A stretch of 64,000 bases of DNA, from contig JALHSP010000088.1 of the NCBI GenBank assembly GCA_022865305.1, positions 16,620 to 80,619 on the forward strand. The letters run 5' to 3'. Under the pieces are notes generated by a model, which was not told the origin of the DNA, searched no databases, and saw only the letters and a program-made list of their open reading frames with translations. The translations under genes and the position numbers were made by a program. Position 1 is the first letter of the stretch; the number at the start of each line of letters is the position of its first letter. Below are positions 42,895 through 53,249 of the stretch, piece after piece. The stretch comes from Bacteroidales bacterium. GTDB lineage: Bacteria; Bacteroidota; Bacteroidia; Bacteroidales; VadinHA17.

Positions 42895-45057
42895 TCAGTT
42901 TTTCTGATCCTCAGGCTTTTTGTGTTCCTGTTCCTGTTTAGGCGGGCGTGGAAGGAGCGCTTTTCTGGATAATTTCAGTTTCCCGCTTTTGGGATCAATA
43001 TCAATAAGCTTTACTTCAACCTCATCGCCTACCTTCAGAACCTCGTCAACTGTTTTAATCTTTTTCCAGTCAATCTCTGAGATGTGAAGAAGTCCATCCT
43101 TATTCGGAAGGATTTCAACAAATGCCCCGAACTGAACAATGGTCTTAACTTTCCCTTTATACACCTGTCCTACTTCAGGAACCGTAACAATCTTTTTCAC
43201 CCATTCGACAGCAGCGGAAATTATTTCCTTGTTCTCACCGAAAATATTGACATCACCCCGACCTTCAATTTCTTCAACAATTATGGTTGCACCGGTTACA
43301 CGTTGTATCTCCTGTATCACTTTTCCACCAGGACCAATAAGGGCACCGATCATATCTTTAGGTATTGACAGCATTTCAATTCTCGGGGCATGAGGCTTAA
43401 GTTCCGGACGCGGTTCTGAAATAGTCTGGTTCATAATATTCAGTATATGCATTCTGCCTGCTTTCGCCTGTTCAAGAGCTTTTGCCAGAATTTCGAAGGA
43501 TAATCCTTCTACCTTTATATCCATTTGCGTTGCAGTAATACCATCGCGAGTACCTGCTACTTTGAAATCCATGTCGCCAAGATGATCCTCATCACCAAGA
43601 ATATCGGAAAGAATCGCATATTTATTTGTATCCTTATCTGTAATCAGTCCCATAGCAATCCCTGAAACCGGCTTACTGAGCTTTATTCCGGCATCCATAA
43701 GTGCAAGAGTACTGGCGCAGACTGTTGCCATGGAAGAAGAACCGTTGGATTCAAGGATATCTGAAACGACTCTTATTGCATAAGGATTTTCTTCATCGGG
43801 CGGCATCATATTTTTAATTGCCCTGTGAGCAAGGTTTCCATGACCTATCTCTCTTCTGCTTATACCCCTGGCAGGCTTTGCATCACCGGTCGAAAATGGT
43901 GGAAAATTATAATGCAAAGTAAATTTCTCTGAGCCCTGATTCAAAACATCATCAATAATCTTTTCATCTAATTTGGTACCAAGAGTAACCGTTGTAAGCG
44001 ATTGTGTTTCACCTCTGGTAAACAACGCTGAGCCATGTGTGGCCGGAAGAGGATCAATTTCGCATATTATAGGACGTATATCATCAGGTTTTCTTCCGTC
44101 GAGACGTGTCTGTTCATCAAGTACAAGTCTTCTTGCAGCTTCTTTAAGAACTTCATTGAAGTACTTTCTTACAAGTACTTCATTAATTTCATCTTCTTTA
44201 GTGTACTGAGCAAGAAAATCTGTTACAACGGTTTCAAAAGCCTGCATCCGTTTTTGCTTATTTGCAATGGATGACTTTGCTATCTGATAGCATTTGTCAT
44301 AAGTCTCCTTCCGTACTTTTCCCCTGAGATCATCATCATTAACTTCATGACAATATTCCCGTTTAACAGTTGATCCAACCTCTGAGGCAAATTCCATTTG
44401 AGCTTTACAGTGCCCTTTTATAGCTTCGTGAGCAATTTTCAGGGCTTCAAGCATATCAGCTTCGGAAACCTCTTTCAATTCTCCTTCAACCATAAGAATG
44501 TTATCGTATGTTGCACCTACCATCAGATCAATATCAGCTTCTTTCAGCTGGGTAGCTGTAGGATTTATAATAAATTTATTGTTAATTCTTGCGACTCTGA
44601 CTTCCGAAATAGGCCCTTTGAAGGGGATATCTGAAACTGTTAAAGCAGCTGATGCAGCAAGTCCTGCAAGGGAATCCGGGATAATATCAATATCTGCCGA
44701 AATCAAGCTGATTGTAACAAAAGTTTCTGCATGAAAATCATCAGGGAAAAGCGGCCGCAATGCCCTGTCAACCAGTCTGGAAATAAGAATTTCATAATCT
44801 GAAGGTCTGGCCTCCCTTTTCAGAAATCCGCCAGGAATACGCCCTGATGAAGCATATTTTTCCTTATATTCCACTGATAATGGCATGAAGTCAGTATCTT
44901 CTTTTGCCTCTTTTGCTGCAACAACTGTTGCAAGTAACATTGTTTTTCCCATTTTCAATAATACTGAACCGTCAGCCTGTCTGGCTAACCGCCCTGTTTC
45001 CAGGATAATACTTCTCCCGTCACCAAGATCAATAGTTTTCTCTTTTACTTTAAACAT
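42895..45057 (-). CDS. pnp: Polyribonucleotide nucleotidyltransferase
   Basis: 720 residues from [14 protein letters not shown]; the frame is open 20 codons further upstream without family support. Two RNase PH domains ([29 protein letters not shown]), the KH domain with [16 protein letters not shown], and an S1 domain ([17 protein letters not shown]). Phosphorolytic 3'-5' exoribonuclease, part of the degradosome in many bacteria. Directly after rpsO, the arrangement seen in E. coli and many bacteria; a double-hairpin element follows its stop. Confidence 0.97.
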   Translation of the reverse strand: MFKVKEKTIDLGDGRSIILETGRLARQADGSVLLKMGKTMLLATVVAAKEAKEDTDFMPLSVEYKEKYASSGRIPGGFLKREARPSDYEILISRLVDRALRPLFPDDFHAETFVTISLISADIDIIPDSLAGLAASAALTVSDIPFKGPISEVRVARINNKFIINPTATQLKEADIDLMVGATYDNILMVEGELKEVSEADMLEALKIAHEAIKGHCKAQMEFASEVGSTVKREYCHEVNDDDLRGKVRKETYDKCYQIAKSSIANKQKRMQAFETVVTDFLAQYTKEDEINEVLVRKYFNEVLKEAARRLVLDEQTRLDGRKPDDIRPIICEIDPLPATHGSALFTRGETQSLTTVTLGTKLDEKIIDDVLNQGSEKFTLHYNFPPFSTGDAKPARGISRREIGHGNLAHRAIKNMMPPDEENPYAIRVVSDILESNGSSSMATVCASTLALMDAGIKLSKPVSGIAMGLITDKDTNKYAILSDILGDEDHLGDMDFKVAGTRDGITATQMDIKVEGLSFEILAKALEQAKAGRMHILNIMNQTISEPRPELKPHAPRIEMLSIPKDMIGALIGPGGKVIQEIQRVTGATIIVEEIEGRGDVNIFGENKEIISAAVEWVKKIVTVPEVGQVYKGKVKTIVQFGAFVEILPNKDGLLHISEIDWKKIKTVDEVLKVGDEVEVKLIDIDPKSGKLKLSRKALLPRPPKQEQEHKKPEDQKN

Positions 45058-45137
45058 TATTTTATGATTTATGATTGCTGAAATTACAAGATGTAAAAAT
45101 AGTATGAAAAAAGGCAATTCAAAATTGCCTTCTTCAT

Positions 45138-45407
45138 CTACTTACGTAATTTCAGTGCTTTTATTATTTCCCGATACCGGTTGATATCTTTTACTCTCAG
45201 ATAATCCAGAAGCCTTCTTCTTTTCCCTACTAGCTTTATAAGCGCCTGCTGTGTACTGAAATCTTTTTTATTCTTTTTGAGATGCTCAGTCAGATGATTG
45301 ATCCTGTATGAAAATAGTGCAATCTGCCCTTCAGCTGTCCCTGTATCAATCTCAGACGTTCCAAAAGTTTTGAAAAATTCCTGTTTCTTTTCAGTTGTTA
45401 AATACAT
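45138..45407 (-). CDS. rpsO: 30S ribosomal protein S15
   Basis: 89 residues starting [16 protein letters not shown], the normal S15 start; the frame runs on upstream only because it is open. The helix [20 protein letters not shown] and [14 protein letters not shown] bind 16S rRNA helices 20-22. First gene of rpsO-pnp. Confidence 0.97.
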   Translation of the reverse strand: MYLTTEKKQEFFKTFGTSEIDTGTAEGQIALFSYRINHLTEHLKKNKKDFSTQQALIKLVGKRRRLLDYLRVKDINRYREIIKALKLRK

Positions 45408-45464
45408 GTCTCTTACTAAAATATTGTTTATCCACAAATAAATTAAATCTCCAATTTTGGAACG

Positions 45465-45497
45465 CAAAAATAAGGCTTTTTTATGTAAATTATCAAA
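45465..45497 (-). promoter_or_regulatory. rpsO-pnp promoter
   Basis: Minus strand TTTG (45494-45497), 21-base spacer, TATTTTTG (45465-45472), matching TTTG/TANNTTTG, with a leader of about 50 bases to the rpsO ATG. Confidence 0.65.
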
Positions 45498-45680
45498 CAA
45501 TTGACTTTTTTTTTAAAATTTATACTCCTCTATTCTTCTTTCAGTAACGAACTCCATTAAAAAAATATTGCTTCTATTTTAGAAAAGACGCAAAAATTAT
45601 ACTAAACGTTGCGTGGAAGTACATAATTATTGAACTGTTTATCAAACAATTTCAACAATTGGTCAAAAGATGTTAAGAAA

Positions 45681-45732
45681 CCCACCCCAGACCTCCCGAC
45701 GCTTCGGTCGGGACAGGCTCTCCCAGGAGGGG
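45681..45732. repeat. G/C-run double-hairpin element, copy 5 (short)
   Basis: CCCACCCCAGACC, hairpin CCCGACGCTTCGGTCGGG, then CTCTCCCAGGAGGGG. It lacks the A+T-rich spacer; it shares CGGGACAGGCTCTCCC with copy 6. Located 31 bases past the DUF2851 stop. Confidence 0.65.
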
Positions 45733-45763
45733 ATCCTTTTTATAACATCTCCCACTCTCCCAT

Positions 45764-47104
45764 TCAACCCTTCTTTCTTAAATTTGGTTCAAGTATAAGA
45801 TCTTCCTTATTCTTAAACTGCTTTCCCATGCTGATTAATTTACTGCCTACCCGGCAATCGAGGCATCTTCTTTTTTTACAATAGTTATTTCTCAGCTGTA
45901 TAAGTGCCTGTGAATAGAAAGCTGATTCTGCTATGATCCCGGCGGTTTTCCATTCATTGATTATTGAGTTTTGCTCTGCATGAATATTTTCCAGAAAATC
46001 CAGTGCTCTTTCACATATATGCGGGGAATTTCTGCTTTGTCCAAAAACAAATATTGCCGGTATGACAGCATTAATCAGAAAAATATCCGTTGCCTGCGAT
46101 CCGGCGTTCTTGGAATAAGCTCTGCTGGATTTTCCGAAAATAAAATGATCATCCCAATATTCAGATGCTGTCACCTCAAATATTTTTTTAAGTTGTCGTA
46201 TATCGCTAGCTTCCAGAGCTTTGGAAAACAAACCGCCTGTAACAGAAAGCATAGCAGCCAGCTGTGAAAGTCTCACAGTCGGAAAATTCGCCGGTCGTAA
46301 TCTGCTAAATTTCCAGATCCATCCATGAATCGGTTGAAGAGAATACTTGACCGAAAGAATTTTATATTCCCGGATCAATTTAATGTAATAATCATCATGT
46401 ATTGCCTCTTTGAAAAGTCCCTCTTCAAGCATGCCTGCTGTACCAAAAAGCAAAGCTTCAATCTGAAACCTGTTATCAGCATGTTTCCGTATTATTTTGA
46501 AAGGCAAAGCTGTAGCAAGCATTTCAAATGGTTCGGTATTTACCCTGAATCCAAAATAACGAGATAATATCCTGTAAAATGTCTCGTCCCAGTCGTGTCC
46601 TGTTTCTGAAAATATCTTCAGCATCATTTCTGATTTATCCTGAAATCTTTCAATAACAAGTGAATTCATCCAATGGTGAAGAAAAAACTTATCCAGCTTA
46701 CTAATTTCATCCTGACAGGCTATAATAAAAGGATTATTCACGAGGTTAAGGTATTTATCATAAAGGGTCGTATCAAAAATCAGTTCAGTTGTCAGCAACT
46801 CTTCACCTTTTGTATTGAAAACCTTCCTGTCGTTTTCAGCTACCACATGAAGGATAACATTATCATAAGCCTGATCAAGATGATGGCCGTGAGAGTAATA
46901 TTGAGAAGCCCGGGTATGTATTTCAACATTACCTGCCCAATCAGTATCATTAATACGTATCCTGGCATTGAAAAAATCAGGACCTGAATCACGGTTATAT
47001 TCACCCGGATGGATGACAATGATTTGGTTCTGTTCATTGTCGAAAAGACAATCAGGATCATAAAGACTGTATTTCCACAGGTAATGAAGGAATTCCTCTT
47101 TCAT
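45764..47104 (-). CDS. DUF2851 family protein
   Basis: 446 residues from the ATG at 47104 (MKEEFLHYLWKYSLYDPDC); upstream codons encode a hydrophobic run that does not fit the family. The N-terminal half with IIHPGEYNRDSGPDFFNARI and GNVEIHTRASQYYSHGHHLD resembles restriction-endonuclease-like (PD-(D/E)xK-type) folds, where D63, E77 and H residues could be catalytic; the remainder is helical with a Cys-rich end (CKKRRCLDC). Function unknown in Bacteroidota; the nuclease idea is inference from the motif pattern. Confidence 0.8.
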   Translation of the reverse strand: MKEEFLHYLWKYSLYDPDCLFDNEQNQIIVIHPGEYNRDSGPDFFNARIRINDTDWAGNVEIHTRASQYYSHGHHLDQAYDNVILHVVAENDRKVFNTKGEELLTTELIFDTTLYDKYLNLVNNPFIIACQDEISKLDKFFLHHWMNSLVIERFQDKSEMMLKIFSETGHDWDETFYRILSRYFGFRVNTEPFEMLATALPFKIIRKHADNRFQIEALLFGTAGMLEEGLFKEAIHDDYYIKLIREYKILSVKYSLQPIHGWIWKFSRLRPANFPTVRLSQLAAMLSVTGGLFSKALEASDIRQLKKIFEVTASEYWDDHFIFGKSSRAYSKNAGSQATDIFLINAVIPAIFVFGQSRNSPHICERALDFLENIHAEQNSIINEWKTAGIIAESAFYSQALIQLRNNYCKKRRCLDCRVGSKLISMGKQFKNKEDLILEPNLRKKG

Positions 47105-47203
47105 GGCAGCACGGATTAAATGAAACAGCAGCGAAACTATAAAGATAAGAAAAAAGGCATAAAGGCAAAAAAAAACCACACGACCGCACGACTTAAAAAA
47201 ACT

Positions 47204-48031
47204 TCAGATCAGGTTTTTTTCAGAGAGATACTTTTCCATTTCCATTTGTAATTCCCTGGCTTTCGCTCCTGCGACCTTATCAAAATTCCGGGAATTATCC
47301 GCAAAGATTATCCCCCTGGAGGAATTCACAAGCAATCCGCAATGGCTGTTCATACCATACTTTACAACTTCCGCAAGGCTTCCGCCCTGTGCTCCCACGC
47401 CAGGAACCAGCAGAAAATGCTCGGGAACAATCCGCCTGACTTCTGCAAGCATTATAGCACGGGTGGCTCCGACGACATACATCATGTTATCCACGTTCCC
47501 CCATTTCTGCGAAACTGAAAGGACTCTTTCGAAAAGCCGGATGCCATCTTCATCATGATACTGAAAATCATCAGCTCCTTTGTTAGAGGTAAGCGCAAGA
47601 AGCACTACCCATTTTTTACTATATGATAGAAAAGGAGTCACTGAATCTTCGCCCATGTATGGAGCAACAGTAACAGCATCGAATGGCATATTTTCAAGAA
47701 ATGCTTTAGCATACATTTTTGAAGTATTCCCTATATCGCCTCTCTTGGCATCGGCAATAACGAAAAGATCCGGATATTTTTTCTTAATATATTTTACGGT
47801 TGATTCAAGCGATAACCATCCTGAAGAACCGGAGGATTCATAAAATGCAACATTGAGTTTATAAGCAACTGCATACTCATGTGTTGCATCTATTATCCTT
47901 CTGTTAAATTCAAAAACGGGATCTTTTCTCTTTTGAAGAAATGATGGAATCTTCTCATTTTCCGGGTCGAGACCTACGCAGAGAAAAGATTTCTTCCTGA
48001 CTATGTTATTGAATAATTGCGAACTATCCAT
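47204..48031 (-). CDS. pyrF: Orotidine 5'-phosphate decarboxylase, type 2
   Basis: 275 residues, the longer class 2 form. Motif [18 protein letters not shown] carries the catalytic Lys/Asp array, with SRGIIFADN near the C-terminus. Makes UMP from OMP in pyrimidine synthesis. Begins 11 bases after prfA, so purM, prfA and pyrF appear as one minus-strand group. Confidence 0.96.
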   Translation of the reverse strand: MDSSQLFNNIVRKKSFLCVGLDPENEKIPSFLQKRKDPVFEFNRRIIDATHEYAVAYKLNVAFYESSGSSGWLSLESTVKYIKKKYPDLFVIADAKRGDIGNTSKMYAKAFLENMPFDAVTVAPYMGEDSVTPFLSYSKKWVVLLALTSNKGADDFQYHDEDGIRLFERVLSVSQKWGNVDNMMYVVGATRAIMLAEVRRIVPEHFLLVPGVGAQGGSLAEVVKYGMNSHCGLLVNSSRGIIFADNSRNFDKVAGAKARELQMEMEKYLSEKNLI

Positions 48032-48042
48032 TTCCTGCCGGT

Positions 48043-49128
48043 TTAGATATTGTTTTCTTTGAGCCGCTCAGCATTCTCTGCCATCTGGAGTTTATCGATA
48101 ACCTCCTGGATGTTACCATCGAGAATTGAAGGCAGGTTATAAAGTGTAAAGTTAATTCTGTGGTCTGTCATCCTTCCCTGAGGATAATTATAAGTGCGTA
48201 TCTTGGCCGATCTGTCTCCGGTAGAAACCATTGTCTTTCTCTTATGCGAAACTTCATCCAGGTATTTCTGATATTCCAGATTATAAAGCCTGGTTCTTAA
48301 TTCCTTAAGTGCCTTTTCGTAGTTTTTAAGCTGTGATTTTTCATCCTGACAGGTAACAACAGTACCAGTAGGGATATGTGTGAGACGGATTGCCGAGTAG
48401 GTTGTGTTTACTGATTGTCCGCCCGGACCGGATGAGCAATAGGTATCCTTCCTGATATCCTCATTCTTTATCTCAACATCGAATTCATCCGCTTCAGGAA
48501 GCACAACAACTGAGGCTGCAGATGTATGAATACGTCCTTGTGTTTCGGTTTGTGGTACACGCTGTACTCTGTGTACGCCAGATTCGTATTTCATTATACC
48601 ATAGACACCTTCGCCAGTGACGCTTAGAACGATTTCCTTATAGCCACCTGCTGTTCCCTCTGAATACCTGTTTACTTCAGCTTTCCACCCTTTCTGCTCA
48701 AAAAATTTAGTATACATCCTGAAGAGATCACCGGCAAAAATACTTGCTTCATCACCACCTGTGCCCGCCCTTATCTCCATAACCGCATTCTTATCATCCT
48801 CAGGGTCAACAGGAATAAGAAGCATCTTGATCTCCTCCTCCATTTCGGGGATACGGGAATTAAGCTCCTCGAATTCAATCTTGGCCATCTCTCTCATTTC
48901 CTCGTCCTTCTCGGTCCCCAGGAGCTCTTTTGTACTTGCAATATTACTGAGGGTCAGCTTATATCTCTCATAAGATTCAATAATGGGTTGAAGTTCCTTA
49001 TATTCTTTATTCAGTTTGATATACCTCTCCATATCCGAAAGGACATCGGGTTTGGTAAGAAGCTCTCCCACCTCGATGAAACGTGCTTTCACACCCTCCA
49101 GCCTCTCAAGAATCATGTTGGTTGCCAT
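48043..49128 (-). CDS. prfA: Peptide chain release factor 1
   Basis: 361 residues. The GGQ motif is in [20 protein letters not shown], needed for peptide release, and the N-terminal coiled coil and codon-recognition domain are normal. Decodes UAA and UAG; methylation of the GGQ Gln is by PrmC elsewhere. Sits between purM and pyrF. Confidence 0.97.
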   Translation of the reverse strand: MATNMILERLEGVKARFIEVGELLTKPDVLSDMERYIKLNKEYKELQPIIESYERYKLTLSNIASTKELLGTEKDEEMREMAKIEFEELNSRIPEMEEEIKMLLIPVDPEDDKNAVMEIRAGTGGDEASIFAGDLFRMYTKFFEQKGWKAEVNRYSEGTAGGYKEIVLSVTGEGVYGIMKYESGVHRVQRVPQTETQGRIHTSAASVVVLPEADEFDVEIKNEDIRKDTYCSSGPGGQSVNTTYSAIRLTHIPTGTVVTCQDEKSQLKNYEKALKELRTRLYNLEYQKYLDEVSHKRKTMVSTGDRSAKIRTYNYPQGRMTDHRINFTLYNLPSILDGNIQEVIDKLQMAENAERLKENNI

Positions 49129-49163
49129 AGACTCACTAATTTTCAGGGGGCAAAGATAATAAA

Positions 49164-49200
49164 AAGGTGCAAAGGCGCAAAGGCGTAAAGGTGCAAGGGT
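49164..49200. repeat. Short direct repeats AAAGGTGC/AAAGGCGC
   Basis: Four to five tandem near-copies of an 8-9 base unit (AAAGGTGC, AAAGGCGC, AAAGGCGT, AAAGGTGC), just upstream of prfA on the minus strand. A degenerate relative appears near 31441-31460. Typical slipped-strand sequence; no function seen. Confidence 0.6.
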
Positions 49201-49210
49201 ATAACGTCAA

Positions 49211-49334
49211 CCTCTCCCTAAATCTCCCGCTGAAGCGGGACAGGCTCTCCCCCAGGAGGGAGGGACTTAAATTTTTCTGACGTGATTTAGCTTCCCACGC
49301 TTTCTATGGGAGCGGGGGACGGGAGGGGGTGAGG
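49211..49334. repeat. G/C-run double-hairpin element, copy 6
   Basis: CCTCTCCCTAAATCTCCCGC, hairpin CTCCCGCTGAAGCGGGA, CAGGCTCTCCCCCAGGAGGG, a spacer with TTTTTCTGACGTG, then CCCACGCTTTCTATGGGAGC and GGGGGTGAGG. It ends 1 base before the purM stop, in the gap to prfA. Confidence 0.8.
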
Positions 49335-49335
49335 C

Positions 49336-50505
49336 TTAATACTTAAAAGTCCCAAATTCAGAAATAATCGTCAGTTTCTTTGTTTCAGAAGCTTCACAAT
49401 GCCCTATAACTTTTGCTTTAAGATTGAAACCTTCTGCAATGCTGATTATTTCATTTGCATTTTTCTGATCCAAATATATCTCGAACCTGTGACCCATATT
49501 GAACACTTTATACATCTCCTGCCAGGGGGTTTGGGATTGTTCATGGATTATCCTGAAGAGAGGAGGAAGAGGGAAGAGGTTTTCTTTTATAACATGAAGA
49601 TTATCTACAAAATGCAAATCTTTTGTTTGTCCTCCACCCGAGCAGTGCACCATGCCATGGATTTCAGGACGCATTGTTTCAAGTATCTTTTTTACTACCG
49701 GAGCATAGGTGCGAGTCGGTGAGAGTACAAGTTTACCTGCATTCATATTCAAACCGCTGACAGGATCCGTAAGTTTTAATTGTCCTGAATAAAACAGATC
49801 ATAAGGCAGGGAAGAGTCGAAGCTTTCAGGGTATTTGGGCGCAAGATATGGTCCGAAAACATCATGTCGTGCTGAAGTGAGGCCATTGCTGCCCATGCCG
49901 CTGTTATATTCTTTTTCATAATTTGTTTGTCCGTATGATGCCAGCCCGACAATGACATCACCGGCTTTTATATTATGATTTGAAATTACATCAGCCCTTT
50001 TCATACGGGTGATAACAGTTGAATCAACCACAATTGTCCTTATAAGGTCACCCAGATCGGCTGTCTCTCCACCTGTTGACCAGATTCTTATCCCAAGGTC
50101 CCTGAATTCCTGCAAAACTTCTTCAGTTCCGTTTATGATTGCTGAGACTACCTCACCGGGAATCAAATTCCTATTACGTCCGATTGTTGATGACAGGAGG
50201 ATATTACCACAGGCACCAATGCACAGAAGGTCATCTGTATTCATTACTATGGCATCCTGTGCAATCCCCTTCCAGACCGACATATCACCGGTCTCTTTCC
50301 AGTAAATATATGCAAGGGATGATTTTGTTCCAGCCCCGTCTGCATGCATGATATTGCAATAAGCATCATCACCACCAAGGATATCAGGTATTATTTTACA
50401 GAATGCTTTGGAATAAAGGCCTTTATCAATATTCTTAATTGCTGCATGAACATCTTCTTTTGCTGAAGATACACCCCGTCTGCTGTATTTGGATTCGGCG
50501 GCCAT
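49336..50505 (-). CDS. purM: Phosphoribosylformylglycinamidine cyclo-ligase (AIR synthetase)
   Basis: 389 residues, the long form of Bacteroidota. The N-terminal part with MHADGAGTKSSLAYIYW and MNTDDLLCIGA and the C-terminal GMVHCSGGGQTK give the PurM ATP-binding dimer fold. Makes AIR from FGAM with ATP in purine synthesis. The start has no strong alternative. A run of 7-base repeats and a perfect palindrome lie upstream (50.55-50.64 kb). Confidence 0.92.
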   Translation of the reverse strand: MAAESKYSRRGVSSAKEDVHAAIKNIDKGLYSKAFCKIIPDILGGDDAYCNIMHADGAGTKSSLAYIYWKETGDMSVWKGIAQDAIVMNTDDLLCIGACGNILLSSTIGRNRNLIPGEVVSAIINGTEEVLQEFRDLGIRIWSTGGETADLGDLIRTIVVDSTVITRMKRADVISNHNIKAGDVIVGLASYGQTNYEKEYNSGMGSNGLTSARHDVFGPYLAPKYPESFDSSLPYDLFYSGQLKLTDPVSGLNMNAGKLVLSPTRTYAPVVKKILETMRPEIHGMVHCSGGGQTKDLHFVDNLHVIKENLFPLPPLFRIIHEQSQTPWQEMYKVFNMGHRFEIYLDQKNANEIISIAEGFNLKAKVIGHCEASETKKLTIISEFGTFKY

Positions 50506-50549
50506 AAATAGAGAATCAACGATAAAGATAGGAAAAAAGAGGAATAGTT

Positions 50550-50601
50550 GCTCGGTGCTCGGTACTCGGTACTCGGTGCTCGGTGCTCGGTGCTCGGTGC
50601 T
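50550..50601. repeat. Tandem 7-base repeat (GCTCGGT)
   Basis: Seven full copies of GCTCGGT or ACTCGGT plus a partial copy. On the minus strand it reads ACCGAGC. Too short and without spacers to be a CRISPR array. It lies between purM and the propeller gene and probably arose by slippage; copy number may vary between strains. Confidence 0.85.
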
Positions 50602-50620
50602 GAATCCCTGGTTTTCAATT

Positions 50621-50642
50621 ACCGTCGGCTTCAGCCGACGGT
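50621..50642. repeat. Perfect 10-base inverted repeat
   Basis: ACCGTCGGCT and AGCCGACGGT separated by 2 bases. It lies 20 bases from the 7-base tandem repeat. Not followed by a T-run; could be a protein-binding site or a short hairpin in an RNA. Confidence 0.7.
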
Positions 50643-50756
50643 TGGAGAAGAAAAGAAAATCCGGAAGAGAAATTTTTCTTCCGGATAAAATGAATACCTA
50701 ACCTGGTACTATTGAGAAAATTCAGAATCCTAATAAATGAGAATTCAATGTAAAAT

Positions 50757-52085
50757 TTAGTTTGTAATCTTAAACTTTACTAATCTTAAAGGCATACCGG
50801 TAAAGTTTTTCAGCTTTGCTACGGAATAGACATATCCTTTCGAAATAACAAAAGTAGCATCTGAAAAGCTCAGGTCGTAATCATCACAGACGAAGCTTGT
50901 CCTTGCCAGTTTCTGGCCGTTGCTGTCGTATGCGATTACATTGAAAATATTGCTTTGTTTCTCCTCCCGGCTTGTATACTCAAAAACCAGAATATTTCCC
51001 TCATCATCAAGAATAACATTTGAAAAATATGGCAAATATTTATTGTAATTTTTGAGATCTTTATATTTTTCAACACTATCAAGTAATCTTTTGTTTTGAC
51101 TTAGCATTCGTTGTTTCCCTGATTCCGGTAGGTTCGGGCTTGCATTGATTCTTTCTATTGATTTTAAGATACTTTGTTTTGTCTTTTCATAGTTTTCTTT
51201 CGCATCTTCTTCTGTAACTGCAACAGGTGAAATGTTCAACTTAAAATTGTTTATCTCCTTCCCTGTGATATCAAATACTTTCATTTCTCCCTTTCTTCTG
51301 TCTGATTTAATAAACCGTCCATCCGGTAAAAAAGTTATTACGGGACGGCTTGTTCCGGGCGGAGGCGGAGGCATGTATATTTTTACTGGGGGAGGAGAAT
51401 AGGATACCCTTTGAACGGTATCTTTATCTGTTGTTTTTGTATATCTGGAGGAATAATCGTCAAAGTAATCATAAATGATTTTTTCTTTCCCGGTATTCAT
51501 ATCAAGATTAACAACGATATTCCGGTTATTAAAAACAATATCATTTGTACCAGGCTCTTGCTTCCTCCATAATACTCGTCCATATAAAAGAATCTTACCA
51601 TTACCTATAGGCTGGAAATTCCCAGGCATATAGTCGAGAGTAATTGATTTGAAGTAATTCCCATCCAGGTCGAAAAATTTCAGACGGGCGTTAACATCGG
51701 TAGTGAAGACATACTTCCCATCTACGACAGGCTGGATAGAGGGTAACATAGGAAATTGGTTTGGTTTACCTCCTTTGCTCCCGAAGCTTTTAATGAAATT
51801 TCCGTCAGGTCCGAATTTCCATATCTCATGCCTGTTCTTATGGCTCATAAAGACTGATCCGCCAGGGGCGACAATAATCTTTTTGTCTCTTTCACGGGGT
51901 CTGTCATAGGTGCTGACAGTGTCATAATAAAGGTTGAATAATGTTTCCCATTTATTCCCTGCACCATATGTTTCTTCAGGGATTAGTTTCACAGGACCAT
52001 TTTTATATATATCCAATAGTTTCTGGGCTGAAATGGTACTTAAAAACAGTCCTGAAATAAATACAGAGATGATTATTTTTTTCAT
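50757..52085 (-). CDS. Six-bladed beta-propeller exported protein
   Basis: 442 residues with a signal peptide (ISGLFLSTISAQ). The body has the NHL-like propeller repeats seen in the Bacteroidota 6-bladed propeller family: IIVAPGGSVFMSHKNRHEIW, KFGPDGNFIKSFGSKG, LKFFDLDGNYFKSITLD and NVILDDEGNILVFEYTS. Periplasmic or surface. It is 11 bases downstream of an anti-sigma gene, so the ECF sigma/anti-sigma pair probably controls or is controlled by it. Ligand unknown. Confidence 0.85.
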   Translation of the reverse strand: MKKIIISVFISGLFLSTISAQKLLDIYKNGPVKLIPEETYGAGNKWETLFNLYYDTVSTYDRPRERDKKIIVAPGGSVFMSHKNRHEIWKFGPDGNFIKSFGSKGGKPNQFPMLPSIQPVVDGKYVFTTDVNARLKFFDLDGNYFKSITLDYMPGNFQPIGNGKILLYGRVLWRKQEPGTNDIVFNNRNIVVNLDMNTGKEKIIYDYFDDYSSRYTKTTDKDTVQRVSYSPPPVKIYMPPPPPGTSRPVITFLPDGRFIKSDRRKGEMKVFDITGKEINNFKLNISPVAVTEEDAKENYEKTKQSILKSIERINASPNLPESGKQRMLSQNKRLLDSVEKYKDLKNYNKYLPYFSNVILDDEGNILVFEYTSREEKQSNIFNVIAYDSNGQKLARTSFVCDDYDLSFSDATFVISKGYVYSVAKLKNFTGMPLRLVKFKITN

Positions 52086-52096
52086 GATGTTGTATA

Positions 52097-52552
52097 TTAA
52101 TAAGTTATAAATGATTGAATTACTTTACCTTTCTCATCCTGGAGGATGAAAATCTGTGATTTATCGTGCCACAATTTATTGAGATCTTTTCCGTCGAGAA
52201 ATTCATACATAAGCATTTCAGCTTCAGGAATTCGTTCCATTACCGGTTCCCGGTCAATACGAAACAAAAAAATAAAACCTATAAAAGCAGCTGCAACCAT
52301 GACAGGAATTGCCCGGTAAAAAATATTCCTTTTCCTGCCGTGTACTGGTGGCCTGAATTCGGGAATTGAGATATTTTCATCAACACTACTATCTAACAAC
52401 TTGCCTATCATTTCCTTATCTTCAACAGCCAGCTGATAGATCATCGAACAATTCTCACATTTTTCTATATGGTCAGATATTTCTGCCATCAATGAAGGTT
52501 CAATTTCCTTATCCAGAAATTCCTGGATCTCAGTTCTGCTCAAACATTTCAT
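52097..52552 (-). CDS. Anti-sigma factor with zinc-finger domain
   Basis: 151 residues. An N-terminal ZAS-type finger with ISDHIEKCENCS (HxxxCxxC) binds the sigma factor in the cytoplasm; one membrane helix lies near 80-100 (AIPVMVAAAFIGFIFLF) and a short periplasmic part follows. It should hold the ECF sigma until an envelope signal. Its start overlaps the sigma gene stop by 23 bases, so the two are coupled. The propeller gene follows. Confidence 0.9.
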   Translation of the reverse strand: MKCLSRTEIQEFLDKEIEPSLMAEISDHIEKCENCSMIYQLAVEDKEMIGKLLDSSVDENISIPEFRPPVHGRKRNIFYRAIPVMVAAAFIGFIFLFRIDREPVMERIPEAEMLMYEFLDGKDLNKLWHDKSQIFILQDEKGKVIQSFITY

Positions 52553-53036
52553 GGTAATGAAGTTTTAAGATTTCTTTCAGCTTTTCAATCGCCCTGACAA
52601 GGGTTTGACCGACGGAATTCGGATTGATTTCAAGTATCTCCGCCATTTCAGCATATGAAAATCCGTTATGGTACAGCAACAAAATTTCCCTGTCCTTCCC
52701 TGCCATTCTATCAAGCATTTTGAGTATGACCTGTTGCTTTTCATTGTTAAGATATTCATCCTGAGGATCATATATTCTGCCCTTTTCAACTACCAGATCT
52801 TCCCTTATCTCAAATTCTTTCTTCCCAGCATTAAACTGTGTTTTGAAAAGGTTCAGCAGAACTTTATACAGCCAGGCCCTAGTATTTTTAAAAACAACAT
52901 CCTTTTCAAGTTCCAGATAATACCGTAAAAAAGTCTCCTGGATCAGATCTTCGGCTTTTTCAGATGTAATATTCAAATGGTGTCCGAATCGCCTTAATTC
53001 CTTATAATATTTCCTGTATACTTCATCAAAAGACAT
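52530..53036 (-). CDS. ECF-type RNA polymerase sigma factor
   Basis: 168 residues. Region 2 carries SEKAEDLIQETFLRYY and region 4 LLLYHNGFSYAEMAEIL with the helix-turn-helix SVGQTLVRAIEKLKEIL. No extension. It directs RNA polymerase to a small regulon, most probably its own operon. First gene of the three-gene unit with the anti-sigma and the propeller protein; divergent from the M28 peptidase. Confidence 0.95.
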   Translation of the reverse strand: MSFDEVYRKYYKELRRFGHHLNITSEKAEDLIQETFLRYYLELEKDVVFKNTRAWLYKVLLNLFKTQFNAGKKEFEIREDLVVEKGRIYDPQDEYLNNEKQQVILKMLDRMAGKDREILLLYHNGFSYAEMAEILEINPNSVGQTLVRAIEKLKEILKLHYHEMFEQN

Positions 53037-53249
53037 GGAAGAATACTCTAGTTAGCCGGCTATATAGTTATGACTAATAAGATTATTTTTTGTGACAAAA
53101 AAATCTCAGAAATTTTAAAATTATTGATTAAAAAATCAGTAAATGTTAATAATTGTAAAAAGATAAAACTTTTAATGTACTGCATTAACTTCTTTGATAC
53201 CTTTATAAATGCACAAAGCGATATTCTGAATTACCAAAGATATGTACCA

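Noticed and set aside
50550..50601. Possible CRISPR array from regularly repeated ACCGAGC units
   Set aside because: The unit is only 7 bases and has no spacers; it is a simple tandem repeat and no cas gene is near.
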